From NCBI GenBank assembly GCA_905236535.1, contig CAJOQN010000005.1, positions 1 to 12,954 of the forward strand: a DNA stretch of 12,954 bases, written 5' to 3'. The stretch is from an uncultured Bacilli bacterium. Lineage in GTDB: Bacteria > Bacillota_I > Bacilli_A > RFN20 > CAG-826. A program made the translations under genes and the position numbers. Shown here piece after piece: positions 1 through 6,828 of this stretch (its first letter is position 1; every line of letters begins with the position of its first letter). The notes beneath the pieces are model-generated. The model was not told the origin of the DNA, made no database searches, and saw only the letters and a program-made list of their open reading frames with translations.

Positions 1-34
1 AAATAGGTGATTTCTTGCGATTTCACCTATTTTT
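1..34 (+). terminator. Hairpin at left edge, possible terminator of an off-window rightward gene
   Basis: A perfect 10-bp inverted repeat is visible: AAATAGGTGA at 1-10 and TCACCTATTT at 23-32, with a 12-base loop and a short T run (30-33). Read rightward it looks like a weak intrinsic terminator, which would imply a plus-strand gene ending just left of the window. The arm starts at base 1, so the stem may extend outside, and a leftward T tract cannot be judged. Confidence 0.4.
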
Positions 35-42
35 CGTAAATT

Positions 43-82
43 AAAAGGGGCTAAGTCACCTTATAGGTTTCTTAACAGCCCC
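43..82 (-). terminator. Secondary hairpin downstream of the six-gene operon
   Basis: GGGGCT at 47-52 pairs with AGCCCC at 77-82. Inside it a small stem ACCT/AGGT (58-61 with 65-68) can form. On the minus strand the structure is followed by TTTTAATTT (46 downward), so it could be a back-up terminator for leftward transcripts that read past the hairpin at 122-153. The large branched loop makes it a weak candidate. It may be only a structured spacer between convergent units. Confidence 0.4.
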
Positions 83-121
83 ATTTTCTATATTCGATAT
101 AATTTTATTCGTTTTTATTTA

Positions 122-153
122 TAAAAAGCCTCTAGAGACATTTCTAGAGGTTT
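122..153 (-). terminator. Rho-independent terminator of the six-gene minus-strand operon
   Basis: CCTCTAGA at 129-136 is perfectly complementary to TCTAGAGG at 143-150, with a 6-base loop. A G-U and two A-U pairs can extend the stem. On the minus strand the stem is followed at once by CTTTTTAT (128 downward), the expected U tract. It begins a few bases past the TAA stop of the potassium channel gene at 159, so it is the natural end of the transcript that starts near 6590. Confidence 0.85.
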
Positions 154-158
154 ATTTG

Positions 159-1064
159 TTATTTCTTATCGTTTTCTTCGTTATTGATTTCTTTAAATTC
201 TTTCGCGTCTTTCTTTCCAGCGGTTTCATTATAGAAATTGACGATGATTGATGTTAAGACCGCGACGATGAAGACGCCATAGATTCCAAGAACCACCGTC
301 ATAATTCTTCCAATCGGTGTAACGATGGCATAATCTCCAAATCCAATGGTGGTGACGACGGTGAAGGCAAACCATAATCCATCCGCGAAAGTTGGAATCG
401 CATCTTCATATAGCATATAAATTAAAGCGGACGCCACCATCATCGTGAATAAGCCTAATAAGATTTCCAAAGCATAAGTTCTAAGAATAATCTTAAATAA
501 AACTTTCAAACGAAGAGAGCTCATCGCGTTAGAAAAGACTTCAATAAAAGCCGTAATCGCTGCGATCGCACAGACAATTAAAACGACATCATCAATTTGA
601 GAGATGGTCGTAGGAATAAATAATCCAATCGATAATAAAATGGAAAAAAGAATAATAATTGAGGAAAAAATGATATTACGTAATTGAGGTTTTTGAAAGA
701 TTTTAAAAATGCGAGAGAGAATAATCGTTAAGCAATATAATCCTCCTGCTAAAGAATACATATAATGATTCGTTCGACCAAAGAGGATGATAATTCCTAA
801 AACGATATCAAAGATTAAAAGGACAATAAAACGTAAAAAGGAAATTTTTGTTTTTTCTCTAAAGAAAGTGATTAATCTCGATAAACCCAAAACGATGAAA
901 ATACCTAGGAGGTAGCGAGATGCGACCTCTAAATTCCCATTATGGATTTCCATGACCGCGACAATTGAAAAAGAGATGACCGCGGTGGAAAAAATTGATC
1001 CTAGAACAATAAGAATGATTCTAAAAGCGTCATTATCAAGAATAAATTTTCTTTTTTCTGCCAT
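159..1064 (-). CDS. Potassium channel of the two-helix pore (Ion_trans_2) type with extra N-terminal membrane helices
   Basis: This 301-residue protein is an inner-membrane cation channel. The selectivity filter TTIGFGD is at residues 238-244, inside a pore loop between helices at about 199-219 and 253-276. That is the Ion_trans_2 arrangement, with TIGFGD in place of the common TVGYGD. About six further hydrophobic segments precede the pore (roughly 14-38, 50-68, 75-96, 101-120, 129-155, 158-178), giving a voltage-gated-channel-like topology. A basic stretch lies just before the pore module (residues 185-195). The charged C-terminal tail is only about 25 residues, so there is no RCK/TrkA-N regulatory domain. 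Start: ATG with AGGAGG (1070-1075) five bases upstream; this Shine-Dalgarno overlaps the TAG stop of the preceding dehydrogenase gene. It is the last gene of the operon. The K+ channel call is solid; gating and physiological role are unknown. Confidence 0.85.
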   Translation of the reverse strand: MAEKRKFILDNDAFRIILIVLGSIFSTAVISFSIVAVMEIHNGNLEVASRYLLGIFIVLGLSRLITFFREKTKISFLRFIVLLIFDIVLGIIILFGRTNHYMYSLAGGLYCLTIILSRIFKIFQKPQLRNIIFSSIIILFSILLSIGLFIPTTISQIDDVVLIVCAIAAITAFIEVFSNAMSSLRLKVLFKIILRTYALEILLGLFTMMVASALIYMLYEDAIPTFADGLWFAFTVVTTIGFGDYAIVTPIGRIMTVVLGIYGVFIVAVLTSIIVNFYNETAGKKDAKEFKEINNEENDKK

Positions 1065-1073
1065 ATTTTCCTC

Positions 1074-2243
1074 CTATTCCTTACACATATCGTAGATTTT
1101 TTGAGCGACTTCTTTATCAATAATACGGTTGTTATCGTTGACCACATATTGTCCATTGTTAGAGAAGACCTCGGAAAGTTTTTTGGTATCAATATCTTTA
1201 GCCAGATTAACGGATAATCCTAAAGCTTTAAAATAATCTTTTAAAGCGAGAATGCACGCTTCTGCGTTTTCTTTTTTGTCTTCATATTGAAGATTAAAAA
1301 CTTCTCTTCCTAATCTATCTAATTTATCGAGATGTTCAAAAAAGAAATATTCACACCAGGCGGGGAAAAGAATCGCTAAACCTTCTCCGTGAGCGATATT
1401 TGGATAACACCCTGATAAGGCGTGTTCGAGTTGATGAACGGGCATTAAGAATTTTTTACCCATATGGGTAAGCCCATTATGAGAATACGAGGAGGCGAGC
1501 ATCAAATTCGCTCTTGCTTCAAAATCATATGGATTAGAAATAGCCTTTAAACCAGCTTCCTTCACCGTTTTTAATAAACCTAAGGCAAAATTATCACTTA
1601 ATAGATAATCTGAACTAGAGGCTTGGAAATACCTTTCCAAAGTATGCATTAATATATCAGTGATCCCACAGGCGGTTTGGAATTTATTGACCTCATATGT
1701 ATAAATTGGATTCTCAATCGCGAATCTTGGTCTAATAATTTCCGAATTGAAACCTTTTTTTAAATTTCTTTTATCATCTTGGATGACACAGGAATTCGAC
1801 ATTTCGCTTCCCGACGCGGAAATGGTGAGAATAACCCCGATAGGCAAGGCTTTAGATGGGGTGCGTAAATGCATATTAAAATCAAAAGCCTCTCCCTCGT
1901 CATAATATCCCACCGCCATATATTTTGCGGTGTCGATGACCGAACCTCCTCCAATCGCGATGATATATTCAGGTTTATATTCTTTAATCTTTGAGATAAA
2001 TAAATCTCCCATCTCTTTCGTGGGGTTAGGTCTAACCCCCTCTAAAAGGAGATAATCAATATCGTTTTCTTTTAACGTAAAAAGGACTTTATCCAAAAGT
2101 CCATTTTTTCGGACAGAACCTTGTCCGATGACCAAGGCAATCCTTTTAATTCCTTCCTCTTTTAAAATATGAGATAAAGTGTGCTCATCCTTATCTTTCC
2201 CAAAATATAATTTCGTGGGGAGAAAGAAATTAAAATCGTTCAT
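1074..2243 (-). CDS. Iron-type alcohol dehydrogenase (YugJ/YugK/butanol dehydrogenase-like)
   Basis: This 389-residue cytoplasmic enzyme of the group III Fe-dependent alcohol dehydrogenase family is expected to interconvert an aldehyde and an alcohol with NAD(P)H. The nucleotide-binding GGGS followed by VIDTAK is at residues 98-107. The metal-ligand pattern is visible: ACGITD with D196, then H200, H270 (in MPVHQLEH) and H285 (in NIAHGEG), matching the Asp/His/His/His set of YqhD and related butanol dehydrogenases. Length is normal for the family. The ATG shares one base with the yhaM stop (TAATG), and AAAGGA at 2253-2258 lies nine bases upstream. It is the only gene in the operon with a TAG stop. 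Substrate cannot be read from sequence. A role in fermentative reduction of short aldehydes is an inference from the family; the link to the RNA and lipid genes beside it is not obvious. Confidence 0.88.
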   Translation of the reverse strand: MNDFNFFLPTKLYFGKDKDEHTLSHILKEEGIKRIALVIGQGSVRKNGLLDKVLFTLKENDIDYLLLEGVRPNPTKEMGDLFISKIKEYKPEYIIAIGGGSVIDTAKYMAVGYYDEGEAFDFNMHLRTPSKALPIGVILTISASGSEMSNSCVIQDDKRNLKKGFNSEIIRPRFAIENPIYTYEVNKFQTACGITDILMHTLERYFQASSSDYLLSDNFALGLLKTVKEAGLKAISNPYDFEARANLMLASSYSHNGLTHMGKKFLMPVHQLEHALSGCYPNIAHGEGLAILFPAWCEYFFFEHLDKLDRLGREVFNLQYEDKKENAEACILALKDYFKALGLSVNLAKDIDTKKLSEVFSNNGQYVVNDNNRIIDKEVAQKIYDMCKE

Positions 2244-3181
2244 TATTCATCATCCTTTGGGACATACATAATTCTTCCATCGAGAGGGAATAATTTGCTG
2301 GTATATCCGCCTTTTTCAACCTCTTCGGTCGCTTTGATGACAATATTCATCTTGCTATCGATATTATCAATCATTGAGAGCAATAAAGCCTCTTTGGTTA
2401 AAGGTAGAACTGGGGAGCCATATTCAAGCTGTCCATGGTGAGATAAAACCATATGTTGAAGGAGCAACCCTTTTTCAGAGGTGATATGTAAATTATTTCT
2501 AGCTTCTCCCACAAGGGAGGAGATGATCGAAATATGCCCAATAAGTTTCCCTTCTAAGGAATATTTAAAGGAATATTTTCCTTCTAGTTCAATAACTTTT
2601 CCCAAGTCATGGAGAATGATTCCGGCGTATAAGAGTTCTTGATCTAAATCTCCATAATAATTGATGAAATGCTCCGCGTGATTAAGCATCGAGACCGTGT
2701 GATATAAAAGACCATGACGGTAATCATGATGGATTGAAGAGGCTGCGGGATAAGTTAAGAATTTATCTAAATGACGATCAAAAATATAATTTAAAATCTT
2801 GTTTAAATCCTCGTTTTTGACTTGGCTTCGATAATTGTTAAATTGTTTTAATAATTCCTCATATGGGACTGGAGCTTTAAAGACGAAACGGTTGATATCA
2901 ATTTCACTCTCACTTAGAAGATCTCCACGATTGATATTGAGTTGTAAAGAATTATTAAAAGCAACAACCTTGCCTTCTACAAATAAAATATTTCCAGAGA
3001 CAAAGATATTTTCATCATTCGGAAGAATATCCCATTTTTTGGCGTTGCGAGTCCCGGAGATATCCTTAAGTTGCATATCTAAATAAGGTTTTCCGTTTTT
3101 GTTGGTGTTTTTGGTGACGGAAACAATTAAAGCTTGTTCGGCGAATTCTTCGCCTTCGAGATAATCATTAATAAATTTCAC
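2243..3181 (-). CDS. yhaM: 3'-5' exoribonuclease YhaM (OB fold + HD domain)
   Basis: With a GTG start at 3181 the protein has 312 residues, close to the 314 of Bacillus subtilis YhaM as I recall it. An N-terminal OB-fold nucleic-acid-binding domain occupies about 10-90 (TKNTNKNGKPYLDMQLKD is the typical first strand pair). The HD phosphohydrolase domain covers about 150-290: H161 in YHTVSML, H191-D192 in IILHDLGKV, H216 in LIGHISI, H247-H248 in VLSHHG, and D272 in SMIDNIDSKM. The family trims RNA, and also DNA, from the 3' end in a metal-dependent way. I chose GTG over the more upstream ATGs because GGGAGG (3191-3196) sits nine bases before it, the same spacing as in neighbouring genes, and because the residues added upstream do not resemble the family. 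The gene overlaps recX by 14 bases, so translational coupling is likely. Confidence 0.9.
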   Translation of the reverse strand: MKFINDYLEGEEFAEQALIVSVTKNTNKNGKPYLDMQLKDISGTRNAKKWDILPNDENIFVSGNILFVEGKVVAFNNSLQLNINRGDLLSESEIDINRFVFKAPVPYEELLKQFNNYRSQVKNEDLNKILNYIFDRHLDKFLTYPAASSIHHDYRHGLLYHTVSMLNHAEHFINYYGDLDQELLYAGIILHDLGKVIELEGKYSFKYSLEGKLIGHISIISSLVGEARNNLHITSEKGLLLQHMVLSHHGQLEYGSPVLPLTKEALLLSMIDNIDSKMNIVIKATEEVEKGGYTSKLFPLDGRIMYVPKDDE

Positions 3182-3971
3182 GGAATTTATCCTCCCACAT
3201 AACATGGATATCGCGATAAGCATATCCTTTCTTCTCTAACCTCTTAAAGACAAAATCTCTTCTCTCTTCGCCTTCTAAACCTTTACGTTTTGCGGCCTTA
3301 AGAGCGAGATCAAAAGCTTTTTTGAGGTTTTGAGTCTCTTGCTTAGGTTCTTTCTTTTTCGCTAAAGAGGCGACTTTTAAAGCGATTTCCATCGTATAAC
3401 CTTGTTGAATAAAACCATTGATGATGTGTTGCCTTCTATCGACCGTGGATAAACCTGAATATTTTTTTTCAAGTTTTGGAAGAAGCTTTTTGGCTTTTGA
3501 TGTTTCTTTGACTTCACTAAAAGTGATGCTTTTAATCGTATCATCAAAAATACCCTGGGTTTTAAGGTTTTGAATAATCTTATTTTGACCCATAAGCTTT
3601 TCATTGCCATAAGCAATATAATTTTTGATGAAAGCTTTATCGTTGATTAATTTAATTTCTTTAAGTTTTAAGATAACGATATCGACGATATCCTTGGCGT
3701 ATTCTTTGTTATAGAGTTTGTCTCTCACTTTCCATTCGGTATAGGTACCCTTTAAAAAGAGAGATTTTCCATATTTTAAAGCTTCGGCGACCTTATTGTC
3801 TTTTTGAAGGTCACGAATCTCTAAAGGTGTTAACTCCTTACCTTCATAAAGATAATGAGAGGTAAAAGTGTCATAGGAAAGCGCCATCTTTTCCTTCCCA
3901 AAATAGAGGGTGACTTTTTCTTTCGCCACGGAGATTTTAGTTATTTTTTTACCAGTATTTTCGTATTGCAC
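3168..3971 (-). CDS. recX: Regulatory protein RecX
   Basis: This 267-residue protein has the length of the Bacillus-type RecX (about 264), much longer than the enterobacterial form. RecX binds RecA filaments and modulates recombination. Evidence is the N-terminal ITKISVAKEKVTLYFG segment and the three-helix RecX repeats: EALKYGKSLFLKGTYTEWKVRDKL (about 63-86), where KGTYTEWKVRDKL stands where the family has R-S-x-x-E-V/L-R-x-x-L, then LNDKAFIKNYIAYG-like and SGLSTVDRRQHIINGFIQQGY segments, and a final repeat near the C-terminus (FVFKRLEKKGYAYRDI). The start is GTG with GAGGA (3981-3985) nine bases upstream. It overlaps the preceding glycosyltransferase by 23 bases and yhaM by 14 bases. No recA lies in the window. 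The placement beside yhaM and a lipid glycosyltransferase rather than recA is unremarkable for Gram-positive recX genes. Confidence 0.87.
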   Translation of the reverse strand: MQYENTGKKITKISVAKEKVTLYFGKEKMALSYDTFTSHYLYEGKELTPLEIRDLQKDNKVAEALKYGKSLFLKGTYTEWKVRDKLYNKEYAKDIVDIVILKLKEIKLINDKAFIKNYIAYGNEKLMGQNKIIQNLKTQGIFDDTIKSITFSEVKETSKAKKLLPKLEKKYSGLSTVDRRQHIINGFIQQGYTMEIALKVASLAKKKEPKQETQNLKKAFDLALKAAKRKGLEGEERRDFVFKRLEKKGYAYRDIHVMWEDKFREIY

Positions 3972-5124
3972 GGTTATAAGTCCTCATAATATTTTCATAG
4001 AAGTGTTTAATCGAATACATATCGCAGATCTCTAACGCTTCTTTTTTAATCTTATCTTTTTCGTCTTCACTCATCTTAAAGATGGTTTCAATCTTGTTGA
4101 TGAAGGATTCACTATCTTGGAAGAAGAATCCACTTTTCCCATCGATAATCGTTCCACTTAAGTTATCATCGTATCGAGCGACGACGAGAGTCTTCGCCGC
4201 CATGGCTTCCATAAAGGTTAAGCCTTGAGTTTCGGTGACCGAAGCGGAAGTATAAATATCCGCGAGATGATAATAAAATGGCACTTCGTTGGCAGGAACC
4301 GCTCCGATGAATTCGGTGAGGTCTTTAATCTTTAAGGTCTTCACCAATTCCTCATATTCTTCTTTTTGGGGTCCGTTCCCCACAATTAGGAGTTTAATAT
4401 CTTCATCTGGATGTTTCTCATAATATTTATTGATGTAATCAATCGAGATATCCATCGATTTTTCTTTAGCGATACGCCCAAGAATAAGGAATACTTTAGT
4501 GTTCTCTCCTATTCTGTGCTCTTTTTTAAAGGTTTTGATCTTTTCTTCATCGATATTTTTTTCTTCAAATAAGGAGAAATCAATACCTGTAGGAACGATA
4601 TTTATATAAATATCATTGCCCACCGACCTCATAAATTCTTTGACCTTAATCGAAGGAGTGATGAATTCTGTCGATGAGGCAGCGACACTATTGGAATAGG
4701 TTCTTGTAATCTTTTTAGCGAGTCGATCTAAGAACCCATGGGTGATGTAATATGTATAATCTTCATACGATGTATGATAGGTATAAACAATCGGAACATG
4801 AAGTCGAGAGGCGGCGAGTTTGGCGAATTGACCAATCGTTGCGTCGGTTTGATTATGAATAATATCAGGGTCGAATTCTTTGATAAAATTAATAATCTTG
4901 CTGGAATATACGGTCGTGATTCGATACCCATATATTTTTTTTATCGCAATACCAGGAACATAAAGGATTCCATCCTTATATTCCATTTCTCCTTCATCGT
5001 TTCGTGGGGTGATGACTAAAACCTTATGGCCATGTTCTTTTAAAGCACAGGTCAAATTATAACAAGAAGTCGACACTCCATTAATAAATGGAGGATAAGT
5101 ATCAGTGAACAGGACAACATTCAT
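3949..5124 (-). CDS. GT4 glycosyltransferase, probable 1,2-diacylglycerol 3-glucosyltransferase
   Basis: This 391-residue GT-B enzyme matches the group that makes monoglucosyl-diacylglycerol (Acholeplasma alMGS, streptococcal CpoA-like). The N-terminal acceptor domain starts MNVVLFTDTYPPFINGVST with the glycine-rich loop at 15-16. YTYHTSYEDY at 114-123 is a signature of this lipid glycosyltransferase branch. The C-terminal nucleotide-sugar domain has GRIAKEKSMD (216-225) and the GT4 E-x7-E pair, E298 and E306, in ETQGLTFME. There is no membrane helix; such enzymes bind the inner leaflet peripherally. Start: ATG with GAGGA (5134-5138) nine bases upstream, two bases after the flippase-like gene. 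The pairing with that membrane protein supports a role in glycolipid synthesis. The exact sugar (glucose or galactose) and acceptor (diacylglycerol or a mono-glycosyl lipid) cannot be settled from sequence alone. Confidence 0.82.
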   Translation of the reverse strand: MNVVLFTDTYPPFINGVSTSCYNLTCALKEHGHKVLVITPRNDEGEMEYKDGILYVPGIAIKKIYGYRITTVYSSKIINFIKEFDPDIIHNQTDATIGQFAKLAASRLHVPIVYTYHTSYEDYTYYITHGFLDRLAKKITRTYSNSVAASSTEFITPSIKVKEFMRSVGNDIYINIVPTGIDFSLFEEKNIDEEKIKTFKKEHRIGENTKVFLILGRIAKEKSMDISIDYINKYYEKHPDEDIKLLIVGNGPQKEEYEELVKTLKIKDLTEFIGAVPANEVPFYYHLADIYTSASVTETQGLTFMEAMAAKTLVVARYDDNLSGTIIDGKSGFFFQDSESFINKIETIFKMSEDEKDKIKKEALEICDMYSIKHFYENIMRTYNRAIRKYW

Positions 5125-5126
5125 GA

Positions 5127-6581
5127 TTAATCATCCTCATCATCAATATCGATGTTTTTGATTTCATCTTCATCGTTATCAAAAACTTTTTCTTTCTTCT
5201 TTTTTGATTTTAAAGAAGACATTCGAAGTTTATCCAAAACCGCTTTTTGGGTTAATTGTTGAGTCTCAAGGAAGGTATCAAGTTCCTCTTGACGAGCAAT
5301 AAGAGTCTCTCCTTGAATTTCGGTAAGAGTGTTTCTTGATGGAACACCTTTTTCTTGGACTTCTTCTTTTGGTGATGATTTATAAAAGGCAGTCACAAAT
5401 CCAGCGACAGTCATCGGGAAGGCGAAAGTAATACCTCTCCAAATGAGTAAAGCAGATTGACACATCGCATCACTTGCTCTCTTTGAAGCTTCGACGGCGT
5501 CCATGGCTTCAGTGGCCTCTGCGAACTTATAATAGAACGATTTGGTAAGGTCATTCGTATTAACAAATAATTCGTGGAAGAAAAGTTCAGAAACACCCGC
5601 AGACCCAGGAATAGGAATAAGTCCGGTGACCATCTGGTGGAAGTTCCCAAAGAAGACACTATCCCAGAATGAAGCGGTCACGGATTCATTTTTTAAAGCT
5701 AAGCCCACAAAATATGGAACTGAGTACCTAAGAGTCATATAACAGAAGAAAAAGAACGCAATTAACAAAGTTAAAGGAATATTAGACATCAAACGTCTAA
5801 ACTCAATCTTAAAGTTTTCTACTTGCACTCTTAATTTCTCTCTTTGTTTTTCAGGGTCTTTAACGAGTCTAAGTTTATAAAATAACGAGACCACAGGCCC
5901 CATGATAAAACGATGGAATCCTCTCCAATAGGCCATCAAAAAAATCAAAAGAATAACCCCGACATTGACCGCAAAACCAAAAATGGTCAATAACCAAATC
6001 GGAATTCTAATGCTTCCAAATATCGTCATATCGCTCAGCTGAATAATTCTTTCATATTTTAAAATGAAAGAGACCGCTCCATAAGCAATGAGGACTACTT
6101 GATAGACGATGGAATACATGGCCATAATCGAAACCGCGCTACTAATGGGAACCCCTTGTTTCTTATAGGTATAGGCTTGCATGATTTCACCACCACTACC
6201 TGATGGAGTTACCGCGCTATAGAAGATACCAATCTGGTCAACAGCAACGCCTTGATGGAGATGATATTTTCGAGTGTACATCCTTGCAAAGCAAGTGAGG
6301 ACGAGAGAACGAAAAAGCATACAGACAATCATGATGCCGATGATTAAAAGAATCCAACGGTAGTCACAAGTCTTAAGATAGTCTAAGATGACGAAAAAGT
6401 TTTTATATAAGGTGAGATATAAAGCTGCCGCGGTCGCAATCAAAACAAGAGAAATGTTGAGGACATACTTTAGGACAGCCTTCTTCTTTTTCTTCTTTTT
6501 TTCAGGAGAGTCATCATCACTAGGGTGTTCTAGTTCACCAATCTCTTTTTCTAGTTTTTCTATTTTTTCTTCATCAGCCAT
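5127..6581 (-). CDS. UPF0104 / LPG-synthase transmembrane-type lipid flippase-like protein with charged termini
   Basis: This 484-residue polytopic membrane protein belongs to the family of MprF's N-terminal flippase half (PF03706, COG0392). Hallmarks are TPSGSGGE (125-132) and PIPGSAGVSE (323-332), the two re-entrant motifs of the family. Hydrophobic helices are at about 37-60, 74-98, 145-172, 193-217, 268-296 and 375-400. It lacks the C-terminal aminoacyl-transferase domain of full MprF, so it would move or bind a lipid rather than lysinylate it. Unusual for the family, a 35-residue cytosolic head is acidic and then poly-lysine (28-34), and an 84-residue tail ends in an almost purely acidic stretch (468-484). 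It is the first gene of the operon. The ATG has no Shine-Dalgarno, the next in-frame ATG is around residue 84 inside the membrane part, and a -10 box lies 13 bases upstream. Its partner is probably the glycosyltransferase two bases downstream. Confidence 0.82.
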   Translation of the reverse strand: MADEEKIEKLEKEIGELEHPSDDDSPEKKKKKKKAVLKYVLNISLVLIATAAALYLTLYKNFFVILDYLKTCDYRWILLIIGIMIVCMLFRSLVLTCFARMYTRKYHLHQGVAVDQIGIFYSAVTPSGSGGEIMQAYTYKKQGVPISSAVSIMAMYSIVYQVVLIAYGAVSFILKYERIIQLSDMTIFGSIRIPIWLLTIFGFAVNVGVILLIFLMAYWRGFHRFIMGPVVSLFYKLRLVKDPEKQREKLRVQVENFKIEFRRLMSNIPLTLLIAFFFFCYMTLRYSVPYFVGLALKNESVTASFWDSVFFGNFHQMVTGLIPIPGSAGVSELFFHELFVNTNDLTKSFYYKFAEATEAMDAVEASKRASDAMCQSALLIWRGITFAFPMTVAGFVTAFYKSSPKEEVQEKGVPSRNTLTEIQGETLIARQEELDTFLETQQLTQKAVLDKLRMSSLKSKKKKEKVFDNDEDEIKNIDIDDEDD

Positions 6582-6594
6582 AATACGCTATTTA

Positions 6595-6603
6595 ACTATA
6601 ACA
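6595..6603 (-). promoter_or_regulatory. Extended -10 promoter of the six-gene operon
   Basis: On the minus strand TGTTATAGT (6603 to 6595) is an extended -10: TG, one base, then TATAGT. No good -35 is seen at 17 bases. Only 13 bases separate the hexamer from the ATG at 6581, so transcription would start about 6-7 bases before the codon, too close for a ribosome binding site. The same TGTTATAG(A/T)TAAAT motif precedes the GH2 gene. Confidence 0.55.
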
Positions 6604-6620
6604 CAAAAGAAGGTAAACAA

Positions 6621-6640
6621 AAAACAAAAGCATTTGTTTT
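6621..6640. repeat. Inverted repeat overlapping the -35 zone of the operon promoter
   Basis: AAAACAAA at 6621-6628 and TTTGTTTT at 6633-6640 form an 8-bp inverted repeat with a 4-base centre (one more A-T pair outside). It lies where a -35 box and upstream contacts would be for the promoter at 6595-6603. It could be an operator, or it may be chance in an A/T-rich spacer; it contains only one G-C pair per arm. Confidence 0.3.
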
Positions 6641-6794
6641 TGAAAAAATTCTAATAAAAATAGACTAAAAACCGATAAAAATGTTGGAGTTTTGCTTATA
6701 AAAAAGCTTTTTTTGCCATACTTTTTTATTTATCGATTGCTCCATGTTAGAGAGGCTATTTATCTTTGAATTTGAACGCCATATATCAACATTA

Positions 6795-6811
6795 AAAACA
6801 ATAATTGTTTT
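6795..6811. repeat. 17-base palindrome, operator-like
   Basis: AAAACAAT (6795-6802), a single A, and ATTGTTTT (6804-6811) form a perfect 8-bp inverted repeat. It abuts the DnaA-box-like 9-mer and lies 18 bases before the ATG of the ORF remnant, in the region where a promoter for that remnant would be (TTAAAA at 6792-6797, 17 bases, GATAAT at 6815-6820). That placement suits an operator of a gene that is now broken. Confidence 0.4.
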
Positions 6812-6819
6812 GTGGATAA
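6811..6819 (-). promoter_or_regulatory. DnaA-box-like 9-mer
   Basis: TGTGGATAA on the plus strand is TTATCCACA on the minus strand, an exact match to the classic DnaA box. I see no second box close by and no dnaA or dnaN gene, so this does not make an origin. A single exact 9-mer can occur by chance in 13 kb, more so in A/T-rich DNA. Confidence 0.3.
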
Positions 6820-6828
6820 TATTATTCA

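Noticed and set aside
98..103. TATAAT on the plus strand near the left edge
   Set aside because: The best upstream hexamer (TTAACA at 72-77) is 20 bases away, and no plus-strand gene follows, so it is not a credible promoter.
3182..3223. Upstream ATG starts for yhaM
   Set aside because: The GTG at 3181 has GGGAGG nine bases before it and gives the family's length; the extra residues do not fit the family.
6691..6714. GCTT/AAGC hairpin followed by seven T on the plus strand, as a possible rightward terminator
   Set aside because: The stem has only four pairs, no plus-strand gene ends just before it, and the sequence is mostly an A/T palindrome.
6811..6819. Replication origin around the DnaA-box-like 9-mer
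   Set aside because: There is a single box only, with no box cluster, no dnaA/dnaN neighbours and no strand switch of the genes at this point.
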